NCBI GenBank assembly: GCA_029204225.1
Contig: CM055095.1
Coordinates: 62,601,910-62,665,909, forward strand
Reading direction: 5' to 3'
DNA length: 64,000 nt
Origin: Diphasiastrum complanatum
Lineage: Eukaryota; Streptophyta; Lycopodiopsida; Lycopodiales; Lycopodiaceae
Below, in pieces: positions 11,678 to 24,759 of the stretch. Each line of letters opens with the position of its first letter. The first letter of the stretch is position 1. A program made the position numbers and the translations under genes. The notes beneath the pieces are model-generated. The model was not told the DNA's origin. It saw nothing but the letters and a program-made list of their open reading frames with translations, and did no database searches.

Positions 11678-11862
11678 TCTGATATAGTATCAATATTGTT
11701 GTTAGAAACAACAGTAGCAAAATATTGTTGGCTGCGCACTTGCTGAGATGAAGTCTTGGTAGAAACAAGACTGGATCCACAATGGAAATGCAGATTATTG
11801 TGCCACCTGCTCTAATACCATGTCGTAAAACTACAGGATCAAAGAGCTGAGCTCTGATACCA
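11678..11862 (-). promoter_or_regulatory. Primer-binding site and leader of minus-strand copia
   Basis: GCTCTGATACCA at 11851-11862 is, on the minus strand, TGGTATCAGAGC: the 12-base primer site complementary to initiator tRNA-Met used by most plant copia elements. It abuts the LTR at 11863. The rest is the untranslated leader to the gag start. A second, weaker copy of the motif (CTCTAATACCATG) lies near 11810. Confidence 0.85.
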
Positions 11863-12319
11863 TGTCAGAAATAAGAGAAAATCGATATTTACAGCGGAGG
11901 GTTGTGCGTGGATCGGAAATGCGGCAGTTACTAGTAAAGATCGAGTTAAAGATGAATTAGATATTACAATGCGCAAATAGAACAGAACATTAGTGGAACG
12001 ATGCACTTTGATTGATGAAAACAAAAATTGAGTACAATTCTTAAAGCTGGGCACAAAACGGTAGGCGCAAATACCAGGCTTCAGCTGAAACTCGTTGATG
12101 GCAAAAATATTGGAATACAGCAATGATTCCTAACTAACTGATTCTAAACTTACTTAACCACTGATCCTCGTTACAGAATAATGTCTGAATCATTGTTAAA
12201 AAGATGCATGTCAGGGCGTTGACTCCATCATTGATGATTGGAAGTCAGTTGATCATCAGTGCATTGGAATCCTAAGTTAATCTACTTACAATCCACAGAA
12301 AGTAGCCGTTATTCTAACA
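11863..12319 (-). repeat. Copia 5' LTR (minus strand)
   Basis: The block starts TGTCAGAA next to the primer-binding site and ends ATTCTAACA. Read on the minus strand it therefore begins TGTTAGAAT and ends CTGACA. It is about 457 bp. No partner LTR is found in the window, because the body of the element left of 11585 has been deleted. Confidence 0.7.
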
Positions 12320-13318
12320 ATATGTGGGTCGGATTTTCTAAAACACATAAAAATGATCATATTTGTCATGTGTTTGTCTCGGAAACAAAGACCCATGGAA
12401 AAAAATGTCAGTAGAGTTCTCTTTCAAGTATATGTAAGCATTACTATCTTATGATAGATAAATTGGTTGGGCCTCTTTCTTGGCACTAGTCATTCATTTT
12501 TTTACATTGCATGGAAATCGACTAGCTTCAAAAAAAACTATTACTATTAAAAAAAGAAGTATACAAAAAAAAAATCCATCCATCTATCCACCTTTTATCA
12601 TTCATCATAGGTTCAAAGGTTGCTAAAATTGATCAAGTCTAAATTTTGACATATTGGCCTCAATGTTATTCCATTCAGTAGGTGCTCTATAATGTTTTTT
12701 TGCCATAGTTTTATGCATTTTCTTGGGAGCTTGCACAAAGAATTGTTCCTACTGATATTCATCACTAAAGTTTTGTTCCAACCAATGTCACTCGACATTT
12801 GGCCTCACCACATCGATGGTTATGCCAAATGCTAGTCTAGAGTATGTGATATTGTTTAGAATGTGATAATAGATCTTCGATGAACACATCATTGTGCAAC
12901 AAGGAGTGTGGCCACAATATTAATAGCTTAAGCTTCATCCCTCTGTTGAGATTCCAAGACAAAGCATTTCAGCCGTCTTGTGAAATGAGAGTTGTTATGT
13001 CTATTGAAAGAAACAAACTGTAGAAAAACAAATATAGAGAATCACCATTAGAGTTAATCTATATAGTGCAAGAGATAAAAAAAATACGAAGACATTCACA
13101 TGAGCACAATAATTATTCTCAAAAGCCCTTTCAAGAAAATCCCAACCACCAACAACTTGTAGCATCTTGGATCAACAGAGCAATGGCCGGCTAATTGTTG
13201 AGATTACCAAATAAGTAGGAGCTAGTGCAGCATGTAAATTACATTATAATCATTATAGCCATCAACATCACAAGCTCTCTAAGTGGCAAAACAAAAATTA
13301 ACATAACAAAGAGAAAAA
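12320..13318. other. No recognised feature
   Basis: AT-rich intergenic DNA. No open frame with recognisable protein, no RNA gene and no repeat shared with the rest of the window was seen. Confidence 0.5.
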
Positions 13319-13323
13319 AAATA

Positions 13324-14156
13324 TGTGGAAAAAGTACAAAAAGGACCAAGAGTGGATTCTAATCTGACCCTCAAGAGGGATCGGTTGTCAGATTACTTGA
13401 TCTACCAATCTACTTCAGATTAAGATCAATCTAGATCAATTCAAGACACAAAATCCTAACAAGAACAATCATTAATTGAAAGTAAGTGTACTTTATGGTT
13501 TCACACGTGTGAAACACTGTCTGAGTACGGACTCCAACCTAAAAATCAAGTACACATTGATAGAACCTCAAAACAATCAAAATAAATGTAGACAAATGGA
13601 GAGAATCACTCAAAATTGCTTCCAAAACCAAGATTGGTGTCTCACAATGATTATGGCCAAATGTGGCTCTATATATACAATAAGTGGGAGCTCGTGGTAC
13701 TGATCATCCCTCTGATCCCACATGTGTGAATGTGCTTTGTCATATGATGATTCATCATGCAAAACTGACACTTGGACAAAACCTTCTATTTTGAGCACTT
13801 TTGGTCCATTTTCCTTCTATATGGAGATCTACTTGAAAATCTTCTAGAATTCAAAATTTGCCTACTTAAGCTTATTCCACATGTGTGAGCTGTCCTCTAC
13901 ACATGGGATATGACACCTAACCAAAATATTTGGCTCATGCAATCAATAGATTGATGCCATGTGTCATATATCTAGAAAACTAGTTTTTGGCCATTTTAGC
14001 CACTAGAACTTGAATTAAATCATATGTACAACATATATGATTATGGTACATGACAAGTACACTATTTTCACATGTGGGAACAGGCTCCACACATGTGTGT
14101 TATCTTTATATACAAGAATTTTGGCCTCTACCAAGCTTATTTTTGCATTTTTCACA
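13324..14156 (-). repeat. Left (3') LTR, 833 bp
   Basis: Direct copy of 17749-18580. It contains the perfect palindrome TCACACGTGTGA at 13501-13512 and several CACATGTG variants (about 13720, 13880, 14070, 14095). The first 60 bases differ from the right copy at several sites and the rest is almost the same, so the insertion is moderately old. Confidence 0.93.
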
Positions 14157-14293
14157 CTCCTCAAAAATCTAGCTTGGTAAATCTAGCTTGATGGAAAACA
14201 TGATGATCTTGAACTTGACTCCATGGGCTGAATTGGTCTTCGCTGGTTCAAAAGATGTGAAGATCAGCCAATGAGCTTGATGTTGATCTGAAA

Positions 14294-15436
14294 TCACCAT
14301 ATCCAGGATAGTGCTTCTTTGATGTTGACATCTTTGATGAGCTTGAGATGTTTGACCTTGAGGCTTGCTCCTTCTTCATGTGCATGCTCCTTCATGAGAA
14401 AATAAAGATTTCTTCTTGATTTATTAGGATCACAAAGATCTACCATCATGTTACCACGATCTAGAGAATTAGACTCATCCAGATTGGCAAGACTATGCAT
14501 GCTATAATAACAAAGTGTTTGCATCATATCTTCATGCTTGTTTACCATGCTAATCTCAGATCTAATGAGGCTAAATACTTTATTATGGAGATAAGTGTCT
14601 TTAGAAGATGATTCACTTACTCTTATAAAGAGTTTACAATTTGCCTCAATACAAATTTTCAAACTATGAGTGAACAAATCACTTTTGCTCTTACATGACT
14701 TAGGAGCATACATTTGATGAGATAACCATTTGCTTTCTAATTGATTTAAAATCAATTTCAACCTTTTAAGAACATCATCTATGTTCTCAAGAGAGACTTC
14801 ATACTCAACTAGTATGGCTTTACTCCAATTTTGAGATGCAATGATCTCACTAAAGCAAATTGATTTATCAAATGACATAAGAGAAGTAAGTATGAGATGT
14901 ATACCACATGAGATATGCTCCTCTTTCCCTTGAAATGTGAGCCACATGGAATCAACCATATTTCTTGAGTTTCTTTTCAGAATCACAACTTGAGAAGGTC
15001 TCTCCTCCTCAATCCTTGGCACACTTGGACCTTGAGATGATTCTTTAAGATCCTCTTCATGGTGCTCCTTCTTGATAGAAATCCAAGACCTCCATGTCTC
15101 ATAATGATCACAACAACTATGACCACACAATATGCACTTCCTATGATTATCAAAATTACTTATGCTAGAAACATAAGTCCAAAAATCACCACAACTTGGC
15201 ATGATTTTTCTAATATTGAAATCAAAAGGCATCTCCATCTCAATAAGGCTAACTACTTGCTTATGGATATAAGTGTCCACTTTGGATGCTTCACTTATTC
15301 TCATAAGAAGTTTACAACTTGCCTTTAAGATTGAAAACTTACAATTTTCATCTTTATGAATGAACACATCATTCATGATCTTATTGAAACCAAAAGATCC
15401 TACATTATGAAGATATTTCCATTTGCTTGACTTCAT
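14294..15436 (-). CDS. Unrecognised 380-residue ORF in LTR element
   Basis: An open minus-strand frame of 380 codons lies where pol would be. It has no protease, integrase, reverse transcriptase or RNase H motif. It contains a CILCGHSCCDHYETW segment, which could be a small zinc-binding site. It is internally repetitive: a CKLLMRISEASKVDTYIHK segment near residue 40 recurs as CKLFIRVSESSSKDTYLHN near residue 270. The segment CFSEIIASQNWSKAILVE resembles CFEEIFVSQRWIKAVLVE in the frame just upstream (15478-15933). So the two frames look like one repeated-module protein split by a stop or frameshift. Function unknown; no host gene is recognised in it. Confidence 0.55.
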   Translation of the reverse strand: MKSSKWKYLHNVGSFGFNKIMNDVFIHKDENCKFSILKASCKLLMRISEASKVDTYIHKQVVSLIEMEMPFDFNIRKIMPSCGDFWTYVSSISNFDNHRKCILCGHSCCDHYETWRSWISIKKEHHEEDLKESSQGPSVPRIEEERPSQVVILKRNSRNMVDSMWLTFQGKEEHISCGIHLILTSLMSFDKSICFSEIIASQNWSKAILVEYEVSLENIDDVLKRLKLILNQLESKWLSHQMYAPKSCKSKSDLFTHSLKICIEANCKLFIRVSESSSKDTYLHNKVFSLIRSEISMVNKHEDMMQTLCYYSMHSLANLDESNSLDRGNMMVDLCDPNKSRRNLYFLMKEHAHEEGASLKVKHLKLIKDVNIKEALSWIW

Positions 15437-15477
15437 AACTAATGTAAGCTTACAAGGAAAACATATTTTGCTATCTT

Positions 15478-16040
15478 TTAAGCATCACACTCAACTAGTA
15501 CTGCCTTAATCCACCTTTGAGATACAAAAATCTCTTCAAAGCAAAATGGTTCTTCATAAGTTGACATGATAGCATAAATGAAACTATTTTCATTTTGTGA
15601 TTGCTGCTCCTTATTCTTGATTGATTTCTCTTGGATCATAACAATAATTTTGAGCTTATTTAAAGTTCCAAGCAAAATACTTTCCAAGGACATAAAATAA
15701 ATCCAAGTTACTTTCATGAAAGTGACATCTATCTTTGCACCTTGAACCAAAAAATGCACTTCCAAATGAAAAATTTGAAAAGATTCAACATGTGTTGTGA
15801 TGGACTCTTGAAGACAAATATTGCAAGTCCTTGTGAGACTCCAAGCCTCATTCACCTTTCCACAAAGGAAACACCTTTCCTTGGACTTGTCCTTCTTGTA
15901 TTTGCATTTTGAACTTGAAGCTCCATCCTTCACCTCGCCCCCCTTGCTTTGGTTCTCCTTGGATGGATTGGTCTCCTTTTCTTAGCATCTTGAGAAAATA
16001 TATCCTCCCTTGCCACAAAGGTTGCACTTAGGATCCTTTA
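15478..16040 (-). CDS. Gag-like zinc knuckle and upstream part of the unknown ORF
   Basis: On the minus strand, about 16035-15990 encodes CNLCGKGGYIFSRC, a retroelement CCHC knuckle whose histidine is replaced by tyrosine, followed by a stop. The 151-codon frame from 15933 then begins with a lysine-rich stretch and CFLCGKVNEAWSLTRTCNIC, a second cysteine cluster. It ends with the module shared with the 380-residue frame. The simplest reading is a truncated gag tail fused to a repeated protein of unknown role. Confidence 0.5.
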
Positions 16041-17748
16041 TTTCCTTCAATAGGATGCCACCTATTGATGCCATGTGAATAAAAACCTATGATATGATTC
16101 TACAAATGTAATTTGTGACTTTCAAGAGACTAGATTTGAACATCTTCAATAATCTAGAATGATCTACAAAAGATCTAGCTCACAAACCTAAGAATCAATC
16201 TTCGCACTAATGACTAGTCACTTGGAAACTTTGCTTTGATCACTAAGACAAAAGCACACAATCTTTGAATCAAATCACAAAAGAAATCAGATCCAATCTC
16301 CTATTGGACTCATCAAATTCCAGTGACTCTTTCTTTTGAAAATTGAAATGGATATAAAAAGATTTGACACCTAGATTTTTCTTTTCACTTGACTAGTTCT
16401 CTCAGCACTTGAGATTCTTGAACAAAAGATGGGTTTTGTTTCAAACACATGAAAATCAAACTTAATCACTTCTTTTGGACTCACTCTTGATCCAAATAAT
16501 CTCACTCTTGAGATTTTGAATGAATTTGATTTGATTTGACAACAAACTATACCATCAATTTTTCACAAAGCTTAAAAAATTTAGACAACTAGAGATTCAC
16601 AGAGATCTCAACCATGCATGAATACTCAAATATGGACTCCTCATTCTAGACATCCAATGGAATCACAAATTGACCCTCACACTCTCACATAGAAAGTTGA
16701 ATAGAACTAATTTGAGTTTCATACATTCTCTATCAATTTTTGCTCAACAAATTGAATTCAATCACTCCTATTGGATTCCACCAATTACTCTACCTTTTAA
16801 GACTCGGAATGAAATTCAAAATCAAAAGTTGTGATTTTTCTCACTAAGATATTGTGCTTCAAAGAGCTAATGCCACTTAGAAAGATTTGATCACTTAGGA
16901 GAAGACAAACTCTCCACCAATAACAACACAAAATGAGCTTCTAGATCTTGCCCTCTACAAAGGAAGGAACGCTTAGAAAATTGGATCTCTCTCTACACAT
17001 TTGTAATAGACACCTTAATGACTCTTTTCAAACCTTACAATAACTCAAACAAATTGAGTAGGGTTGAACAATGTGACTTAGATCTCAATCTCTTTTCTAG
17101 AACTCTCAATTTAAGCCAATCTATGTCAAATTCTACAAAAGATTTGCATAGTTGCTCTATATGCACTAGAAACTCTCAAAGGTTTTACTTGGAGGACAGA
17201 TCCAAAGATTTTTTTCTAGCAAATTGATGCGTCTAAACTTGACCCTATCACTCTTGAACAAATCTAGAGTGATGGTACAATGGATTTCAACCTCTCACCT
17301 TGCATATCACTCCTTAATCTATGATTTTTAGCAAAATCTCTCTCAACTTCAACATGCACTCAAAAAATCAGAGATAATCAATTAATGAACCTAATTCAAG
17401 CTTCAAATTTAATTTCTTTCTCATCTAATCCAAGAACTAATCAAGGGATTAGATTCTCTATAGAAAATGCTTGATTTTGCACCAAAAATCACTCAAATTG
17501 GGTATGTGAGTCAAATTCTACAAATTTTTGAAATTTCTCAGTCAAAACCGGAGCTGTACGGCCTCACATGTGTGAAAAGTGTTCCTACAGCCCACAACAA
17601 GATTTGGACCAAAAATTTTAAGGATAGCTATCAAATCCAACTCGCTACACAAAATTTGACTACTTTCCAAAAAACTACTAATTTTGGCTTTGACTTGGAT
17701 TAACCCTATCAATTTCAACAAAAACTCTTGTACTAGGCCCTGAAACCA
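16041..17748 (-). other. Internal noncoding part of the LTR element, with primer site
   Basis: This is AT-rich, T-rich on the minus strand, with many short near-repeats around ACTCTTGATCC and GATTTGA. I see no protein. The primer-binding site is at about 17734-17747, next to the right LTR. Its length, without gag N-terminus or pol, is what marks the element as non-autonomous. Confidence 0.5.
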
Positions 17749-18580
17749 TGTGGAAAAAGTACAAAAAGGACCAAGAGTAGATCCTAATCTAATCCTCAAA
17801 AGGGATTGGTTGTCAGAGTACTTGATCTATCAATCTACTTCAGATTAAGATCAATCTAAATCAATTCAAGACACAAAATCCTAACAAGAACAATCATTAA
17901 TTGAAGGTAAGTGTAATTTATGGTTTCAAACGTGTGAAACATTGTCTGAGTACGGACTCCAACCTGAAAATCAAGTACACATTGATAGAACCTCAAAACA
18001 ATCAAAACAAATGTAGACAAATGGAGAGAATCACTCAAAATTGCTTCCAAAACCAAGATTGGTGTCTCACAATGATTATGGCCAAATGTGGCTCTATATA
18101 TACAATAAGTGGGAGCTCGTGGTACTGATCATCCCTCTGATGCCGCCTGTGTGAAGGTGCTTTTTCATATAATTATTCATTATGCAAAACTGACACTTGG
18201 ACAAAACCTTCTATTTTGAGCATTTGGTCCATTTTCCTTCTATATGGAGATCTACTTGGAAATCTTCTAGAAGTCAAAATTTGCCTACTTAAACTTATTC
18301 CACACATGTGAGCTGTCCTCTACACATGGGATATGACACCTAACCAAAATATTTGGCTCATGCAATCAATAGATTGATGCCATGTGTCATATATCTAGAA
18401 AACTAGTTTTTGGCCATTTTAGCCACTAGAACTTGAATTAAATCATATGTACAACATATATGATTATGGTACATGACAAGTACACTATTTTCACACATGG
18501 GAACAAGCTCAACACATGTGTGTTTATCTATATATACAAGATTTTTGGCCTCTACCAAGCTTATTTTTGCAATTTTCACA
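17749..18580 (-). repeat. Right (5') LTR, 832 bp
   Basis: Direct copy of 13324-14156. It is followed by the target duplication AAATA. The palindrome seen intact in the left LTR is here AAACGTGTGA. Confidence 0.93.
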
Positions 18581-18585
18581 AAATA

Positions 18586-19752
<1,167 letters not shown>

Positions 19753-19879
19753 TAAGGCTCATTTGTATTTTGTGTTAGTTTTGTTCTACTAATAAGAATA
19801 CTTTTCTATTTTCAGGCATGACGCTATTGTCATCTATGAATCGTATTAATAGGTATATGAAACCTTCTGCCATTCAAGA

Positions 19880-21526
19880 GAGTTCTATTATATTCTGACT
19901 ACAAATTTTAGTGTATTTCAACATTGGGTTTTTACTTATGTTTCGTTTGGGTAAGTTGAACGAAATTGGTGTGGTCAAGACTGAGCTTGGAGATCAGCTT
20001 TATAGCGTCCGTCAACTTTGTGAATGTTCGATGGAATACTTTACAAGTACCTTCTCTGAAAGTGAGTTGGCGGAAGTGGAAAGCCTTAGGGCCATTGAGG
20101 TGAAGCTTGGAAATGCCATGTGATATCGTAAGATGCTTGGTATCGTAAATCCATCTCTTGGCCCAGACTGGTTTGACTTAGTTACAAGCACTGAGAATTC
20201 AGAAATGGGTATTACTCTTGGCCTTGAAAAATTGCACCATCTTCGATGTTCCACGGTTGCAAATGAAGCCAAGTGTAAGTGGCTAAAGTGGTGCATGGGC
20301 CCGATATCGGGACAGTTTGGAATTCCAAAGACTGATAAAGAAATCCGACTGTGGGTAACCAAGGAAACTTGGTTGGAGCACTTACTAGATATGGCTATAA
20401 AAGTGTTTCAAGAATGTTTGGCATTGAGTGAGTACCAATTCAAATCCAATCTCTCAGTTCAAGTTCAATGTGATGCTTTACTTTGATTTTAATGTAATCC
20501 AGCTTGATAATTTATTTGTGAATTTGGAGGGCCATTGCATATTAAGGGTGCTGAGTCACTCGAAGATTATTTTACAGATTTCAAACTCCAATACAGAAAA
20601 TAGATGTTTGTGACCATTGAGCCATATATGGAGTTGTCAAAGGGGGCAAATGAGCAACCAGACATTAGGGGCAGTGCCAAAAGAGTGGTTTGGAGGTGAC
20701 ATGAATTGAAGTTTTACTTTCTATATAGCCATACTTTGGTTTTGGTTTGATTAATTTGTTGCATTGGTACAATCGCTAAAAATGAAATATGTTTGCAGGT
20801 ATGTTACCCACCTGGTCAGATAAAATAAATTGGACAATATGCCCTCGTATTTCATGCTTTGGACTCAACGAGAAGACCAGGATACTTGTATGTATAGCGA
20901 CCTTTACCATTACTCTAAACTAGTCTAAATGAAAGGAAAATTGGGAACAATCCATGGTGGATTGATTTTCCAGGAAAATTCATGTCCTTCTGATGAGAAA
21001 GAACTTTATAAGTCACATTCAAGAGGCACTTTGGACCCCCTGCAGTTGAAGTTGAGGTACATAATATAGAGGTTGAGATGGGATATGCGCTTGAGACAAG
21101 ATTGAATGATACCGATGTCTCGCTTCCCAGCAATGTCCCTAGACAACGATTAAGTCGGGTCGTAAGGGCAAAGAGCATGCAAGATCTAGTCTATTGGATC
21201 CAGGTCCAAGTGCCATCCACTTTTGCAAAGCGTGGCCGTGAACAATTCGAATATATGCCTCCATTGCCCTACTCAATTGCAAGTGGTAGCAAGGTTTGAA
21301 CTTTTGTTGTGTTGTTTGCAATAAATAAACAATGTTGGATTTTAGGCATGAACATTTTATATTGAATGCAAGATTAACTCGGACATTCTATTGGCAGATA
21401 TTTGCAATGTATGGAGATGTACTCAAAATTGAAAAAGATTTTAAAACAACAAGTTGTCTAGGAAATGCAGAAAATTATATCGAGGATGAAGACCATATGC
21501 ACAGGGCCAAGAAAAAGAAGAGGTAA
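19880..21526 (+). pseudogene. Unrecognised, probably spliced coding region
   Basis: Several plus-strand pieces read like exons of one protein. 19911-20123 gives TELGDQLYSVRQLCECSMEY, and 20133-20440 continues with GPDWFDLVTSTEN and KTDKEIRLWVTKETWLEHL. Near 20525-20600 comes GAESLEDYFTDFKLQYRK. 21060-21296 gives VEMGYALETRLNDTDVSLP and GREQFEYMPPLPYSI, with a GT-like edge. 21330-21526 gives MYGDVLKIEKDF and ends with a basic tail, HRAKKKKR. The frame is broken by a stop at about 20121 and others. The composition looks protein-like, not random, but I cannot name a family. It could be a decayed host gene or a transposon gene. Confidence 0.35.
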
Positions 21527-21689
21527 AGCGGTGCAATATAGTGCAGATATGGTCTTCCTTGACCTGCCGACCAGCTTTTGATGGGGCAAGGGAGTATGGA
21601 GGACGCGAGCGGAGAAGAGAGCATGAATATTTGAAGAACAACTCTCCCGTTGCAATGGGCTGCTAGATGCAAAAACAGTCTAATGGAAT

Positions 21690-22330
21690 GTTTATGCTAA
21701 TTATAATCACAACTTAAGTGTTCTATTGCCCAACATGATCTTATAAATTAGTTCATACTCACAAAAATACAGAAATGAGTACAGTCCACCGAAGAGATTA
21801 GAAATGGTTTGTGTGTGGTAATACTGAAAATGAATTTAATTAGAAGTTTAGTTCTGAAATAGATTGAAATAGCAGTATGACAGCGCAAGTTTCTCAGGTG
21901 TCAAAGACAGCCATCGTCTGATCAGAAGCTGAGGAGTTGTAGACGTCCGTGTTCTGATCAGAGTGAGTGAACAAGTGTGATCAAACAACAATGAAGTGCA
22001 TTCAAATCAAAACAAGCATTCATCTACGTTATATACAGATAGAAAAGCGCGTTGTTGCTATATTACACTGAAGCACAACAACATATCAGTTACAACGATG
22101 ATTGGTTGATGCTCAAGTTTTTATAGTAACTTTACTCGCTGGAAAGTGGAAGGCTTGGTTGATTACATCTCATTAGCGCATATGTTGATAGGATTTTCAT
22201 CTTAAGCTATTCGAATTCTTTTGTTGCCAAATCATTGTTATAGCTTAGATCAATCAACTATTGTTGGTTGTACTAAAATATATTAGTGGAAAGAGGATAG
22301 TTGACATCTCTCCACAGACCTTCATTGCAG
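21690..22330 (-). repeat. Copia LTR copy, minus strand (same family as 60229-61730)
   Basis: The reverse complement of about 21740-22090 matches 60595-60623 plus 61453-61730 block by block: GTGCTTTAGTGTAATATAGC, AACGTAGATGAATGCTTG, TGATCAGACGATGGCTG and CACACACAAACCAT. A TATA-like ACTATAAAAAC lies upstream (about 22120) on that strand. This copy lacks the 829-bp solo LTR that sits in the other one, so it serves as an empty-site reference. Confidence 0.75.
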
Positions 22331-23760
22331 ACTGCTGTGTAATCCATTGTTGTGGTCACGAGAGATGGAGAAGTTGAACTTATCTAGTCCTATCGTTCAG
22401 AAGAGTATGAAGGAGGTGGGTGTGGTCTAGTCAAAGATGTCATTTTGACTAGGTCTGGCTAGAACATGTACACTACGAAGGGCTATGTGAACCCATTTGG
22501 CTCGCCTTTTTGAGGGGCAGTTTCAAGGAGTTCTTTTTCTTTTTATATGTTGGCCTTAATCATCTACCTATCATAACTAAAAAGTCAAGAGTTTCCAAAG
22601 AGTCTTAGTATCAAACTTGTTTTCTTGAGCGTGGAGTCTTGTATTGGCCATGTATAAATGTCACCAATTATTGTGCATAATATGCAGATTCACAAGACAA
22701 ATTCACAATGTCTAAATATTATATAGTTTAAAGTTAGTTATTATAATGAGTTGTTTTACTTAGGTCTAAAACATTCTGCTAAGGATAAAATTCCCATGTA
22801 AAGTATGCGTGTTGCATTTTATTATTCATCCAAGAGCATTAAACTATTCGAAGAATGCCACTTCTCACAAATTTGTGCTATTGCACATAGATTTGGCAGG
22901 TTACGTGATAAAGAATAAAAAATCTACGGGTTAGAAAACAAAATTTTGACAATGTAAAGTGCTTTGCCAACCTTTTATGCTTGGGGAGGTGTTTTTTAGT
23001 GACTTTGTAAACAATGCCTTGAATTTTAAGAACACTTCAGTGTGATTCACTTAGGAGAATTTCAACAATAACACAATTTTTCATTCTACTCATTTTAGAA
23101 GGTTAATACACAAAATTTCGCACTTTGTGTTGTGCGTAAGCTTGTGTAATTTGCCAGTTGTTAGAAGTTCTTTATGTTAACCAAAAATCTCAGCCTTGAT
23201 CTCACACATGGAAGAGCCTATCTAAAGGCCCTTCTATTGGCCGAAGGGCTACATGACCATCTAACTATTTAATGAGGTGCAAAAGTACCATGGAATGTGC
23301 TGGCTAGAGTCCATTATGCTAGATGAAAAACCTACACTAGAATTTTGGTGAGTTGGATAGGGCGAGCCAAAATTTCAAGACAAGTTTCGAATTGAGCAAA
23401 ATGCACCTATGCTTTACACGCAGGCCATTCAAGGTGCATAAAAGCTTGTGGCCACTTTCGACACGGTCATTTTGAGTGCAAAATGGTTCGTGGGCAGTTT
23501 TTTCAACTTATGAGGAAGTCCACACGATTTTTAAGCAGTTTATGCCATGTAAGATTTCACTAAACAAAATCCATCTCAAGTAATTAGTTACTTACTTTTT
23601 GGATGTCAACATGTTTCAAAATTTTATGAAATCTGTTTTGGGGACATGTGGCATGTTATTGTGTCTCCTACCCTCCACCACAACCATATAAGTTTGAGAG
23701 CAAGGGAGCATGATGATGTGATGTATTTCCTACTTTCTTCAATATTTAGATTTTTTTGAA
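22331..23760. other. Upstream region of the synaptotagmin gene
   Basis: No gene or named repeat is seen. It includes the likely promoter, but no single TATA box can be assigned with confidence. Confidence 0.4.
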
Positions 23761-23934
23761 AAGGAGAGAGAGAGAGAGTGAGGGCGAGAGTGGGAGAGTC
23801 AAAGAGTATAGAGGTGGGGAAGAGAGATTTTCTGCAGATGGGTCTGTGCGATAACATATAATCTTGGGAGACAACATCTCGGAGAGGGAGAGGGAGTGAG
23901 AGCGCGGAAGAGATCGAGGCATCAGCGAGAGTGG
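23761..23934 (+). promoter_or_regulatory. Probable 5' UTR of the synaptotagmin gene
   Basis: A GA-rich stretch (several GAGAGAG runs at about 23763-23790 and 23880-23900) leads directly to the ATG at 23935. Such purine-rich leaders are common in plant genes. The transcription start cannot be placed from sequence alone. Confidence 0.5.
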
Positions 23935-24759
23935 ATGGGTCTGTTCAGCACCTTTCTGAGTGTGGTGGGCTTCGGATGGGGAGTGGGCATTGGCCTCGTT
24001 CTGGGGTACTTCTTGTTCATCTACACACAGTCAGTTGAAGTGAAGGTACTGTAATTTTCATGCTCTCTGCTGAATTTCTAGCTGCAAGCAACTGGAATAG
24101 AGCACATTTACCTACTTACTGCCTTTGCTGCGCTTACCTCCTGCAGGACCCCATCACCAGGCCTGTAGGTGAGCTGGACTCAAAGTCGTTGCGGGCTCTC
24201 TTGCCAGAAATACCTCTCTGGGTCAAAAGCCCTGACCATGAAAGGGTAATTTGCTTTCCAGAACCAGACAATGGCCCAGAAGGAGTGTATGTATAAGGAG
24301 TAGCTGAAAGGGTGCCTCTTGTTTTTGCTTTTCTTCCATGCTATCATACCATGAATGTAGCACTATAGCTTTTGCCGTAGTATGAGTGTAGCTCGGAGAC
24401 AATGCTTTCCATTAACTTTTAGATTGATTGACACATGCAGGTGGATTGGTTAAATAAATTCGTGTTTGAGATGTGGCCTTATCTTAGTAAGGTATGCCCT
24501 CCCTCAACAATCTTTGTTGAGATGGCGCCTACTGCAAGAATCTGTTGGTCCCCAAATCCTCTAGTCCTTTGCATGCAGGCTTTTTGAAATTTGAAACCCG
24601 CTTGGGAGAGTTTATCTCTGGTAATGTCTGTGCAGGCTATCTGCAAGATCATTTCCGAATCTGCCAAACCATATTTCGAGCTGTATGGATCAAAATTTAA
24701 GCTGCAGTCTCTTGATTTTGAAACCCTAACACTTGGTAGCCTACCACCTACAGTTGTAG
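23935..24759 (+). CDS. SYT3: SYT exons 1-4: anchor and start of SMP domain
   Basis: Exon 1 (23935-24045) encodes the 37-residue N-terminus with a glycine-rich hydrophobic anchor (GFGWGVGIGLVLGYFLFIY). Exon 2 (24147-24245) has the LPEIPLWVKSPDHER segment. Exon 3 (24441-24491) has VDWLNKFVFEMWPYLSK. Exon 4 (24636-24759) has the LTLGSLPPTV motif of the SMP domain and ends with one base of a split Gly codon. Introns 1-3 are short (101, 195 and 144 bp). Confidence 0.95.

Larger units (their letters stand above)
13324..18580 (-). mobile_element. Non-autonomous LTR retrotransposon, complete ends
   Basis: Two near-identical direct repeats (13324-14156 and 17749-18580), both TGTGG...CACA, flank 3.6 kb. 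The 5 bp AAATA is present directly before the first (13319-13323) and directly after the second (18581-18585), which is a target-site duplication. The minus orientation is set in two ways. The sequence next to the right LTR reads TGGTTTCAGGGCC on the minus strand, a slightly mutated tRNA-Met primer site. Next to the left LTR it reads TTTTTGAGGAG, a polypurine tract. The inside has no protease, integrase or reverse transcriptase. It holds a gag-like zinc knuckle and two frames of unknown protein. Confidence 0.9.

Noticed and set aside
13476-13703. 75-codon frame present twice (also at 17901-18128)
   Set aside because: It is duplicated only because it lies in both LTRs of one element; it has several differences and no recognisable protein.
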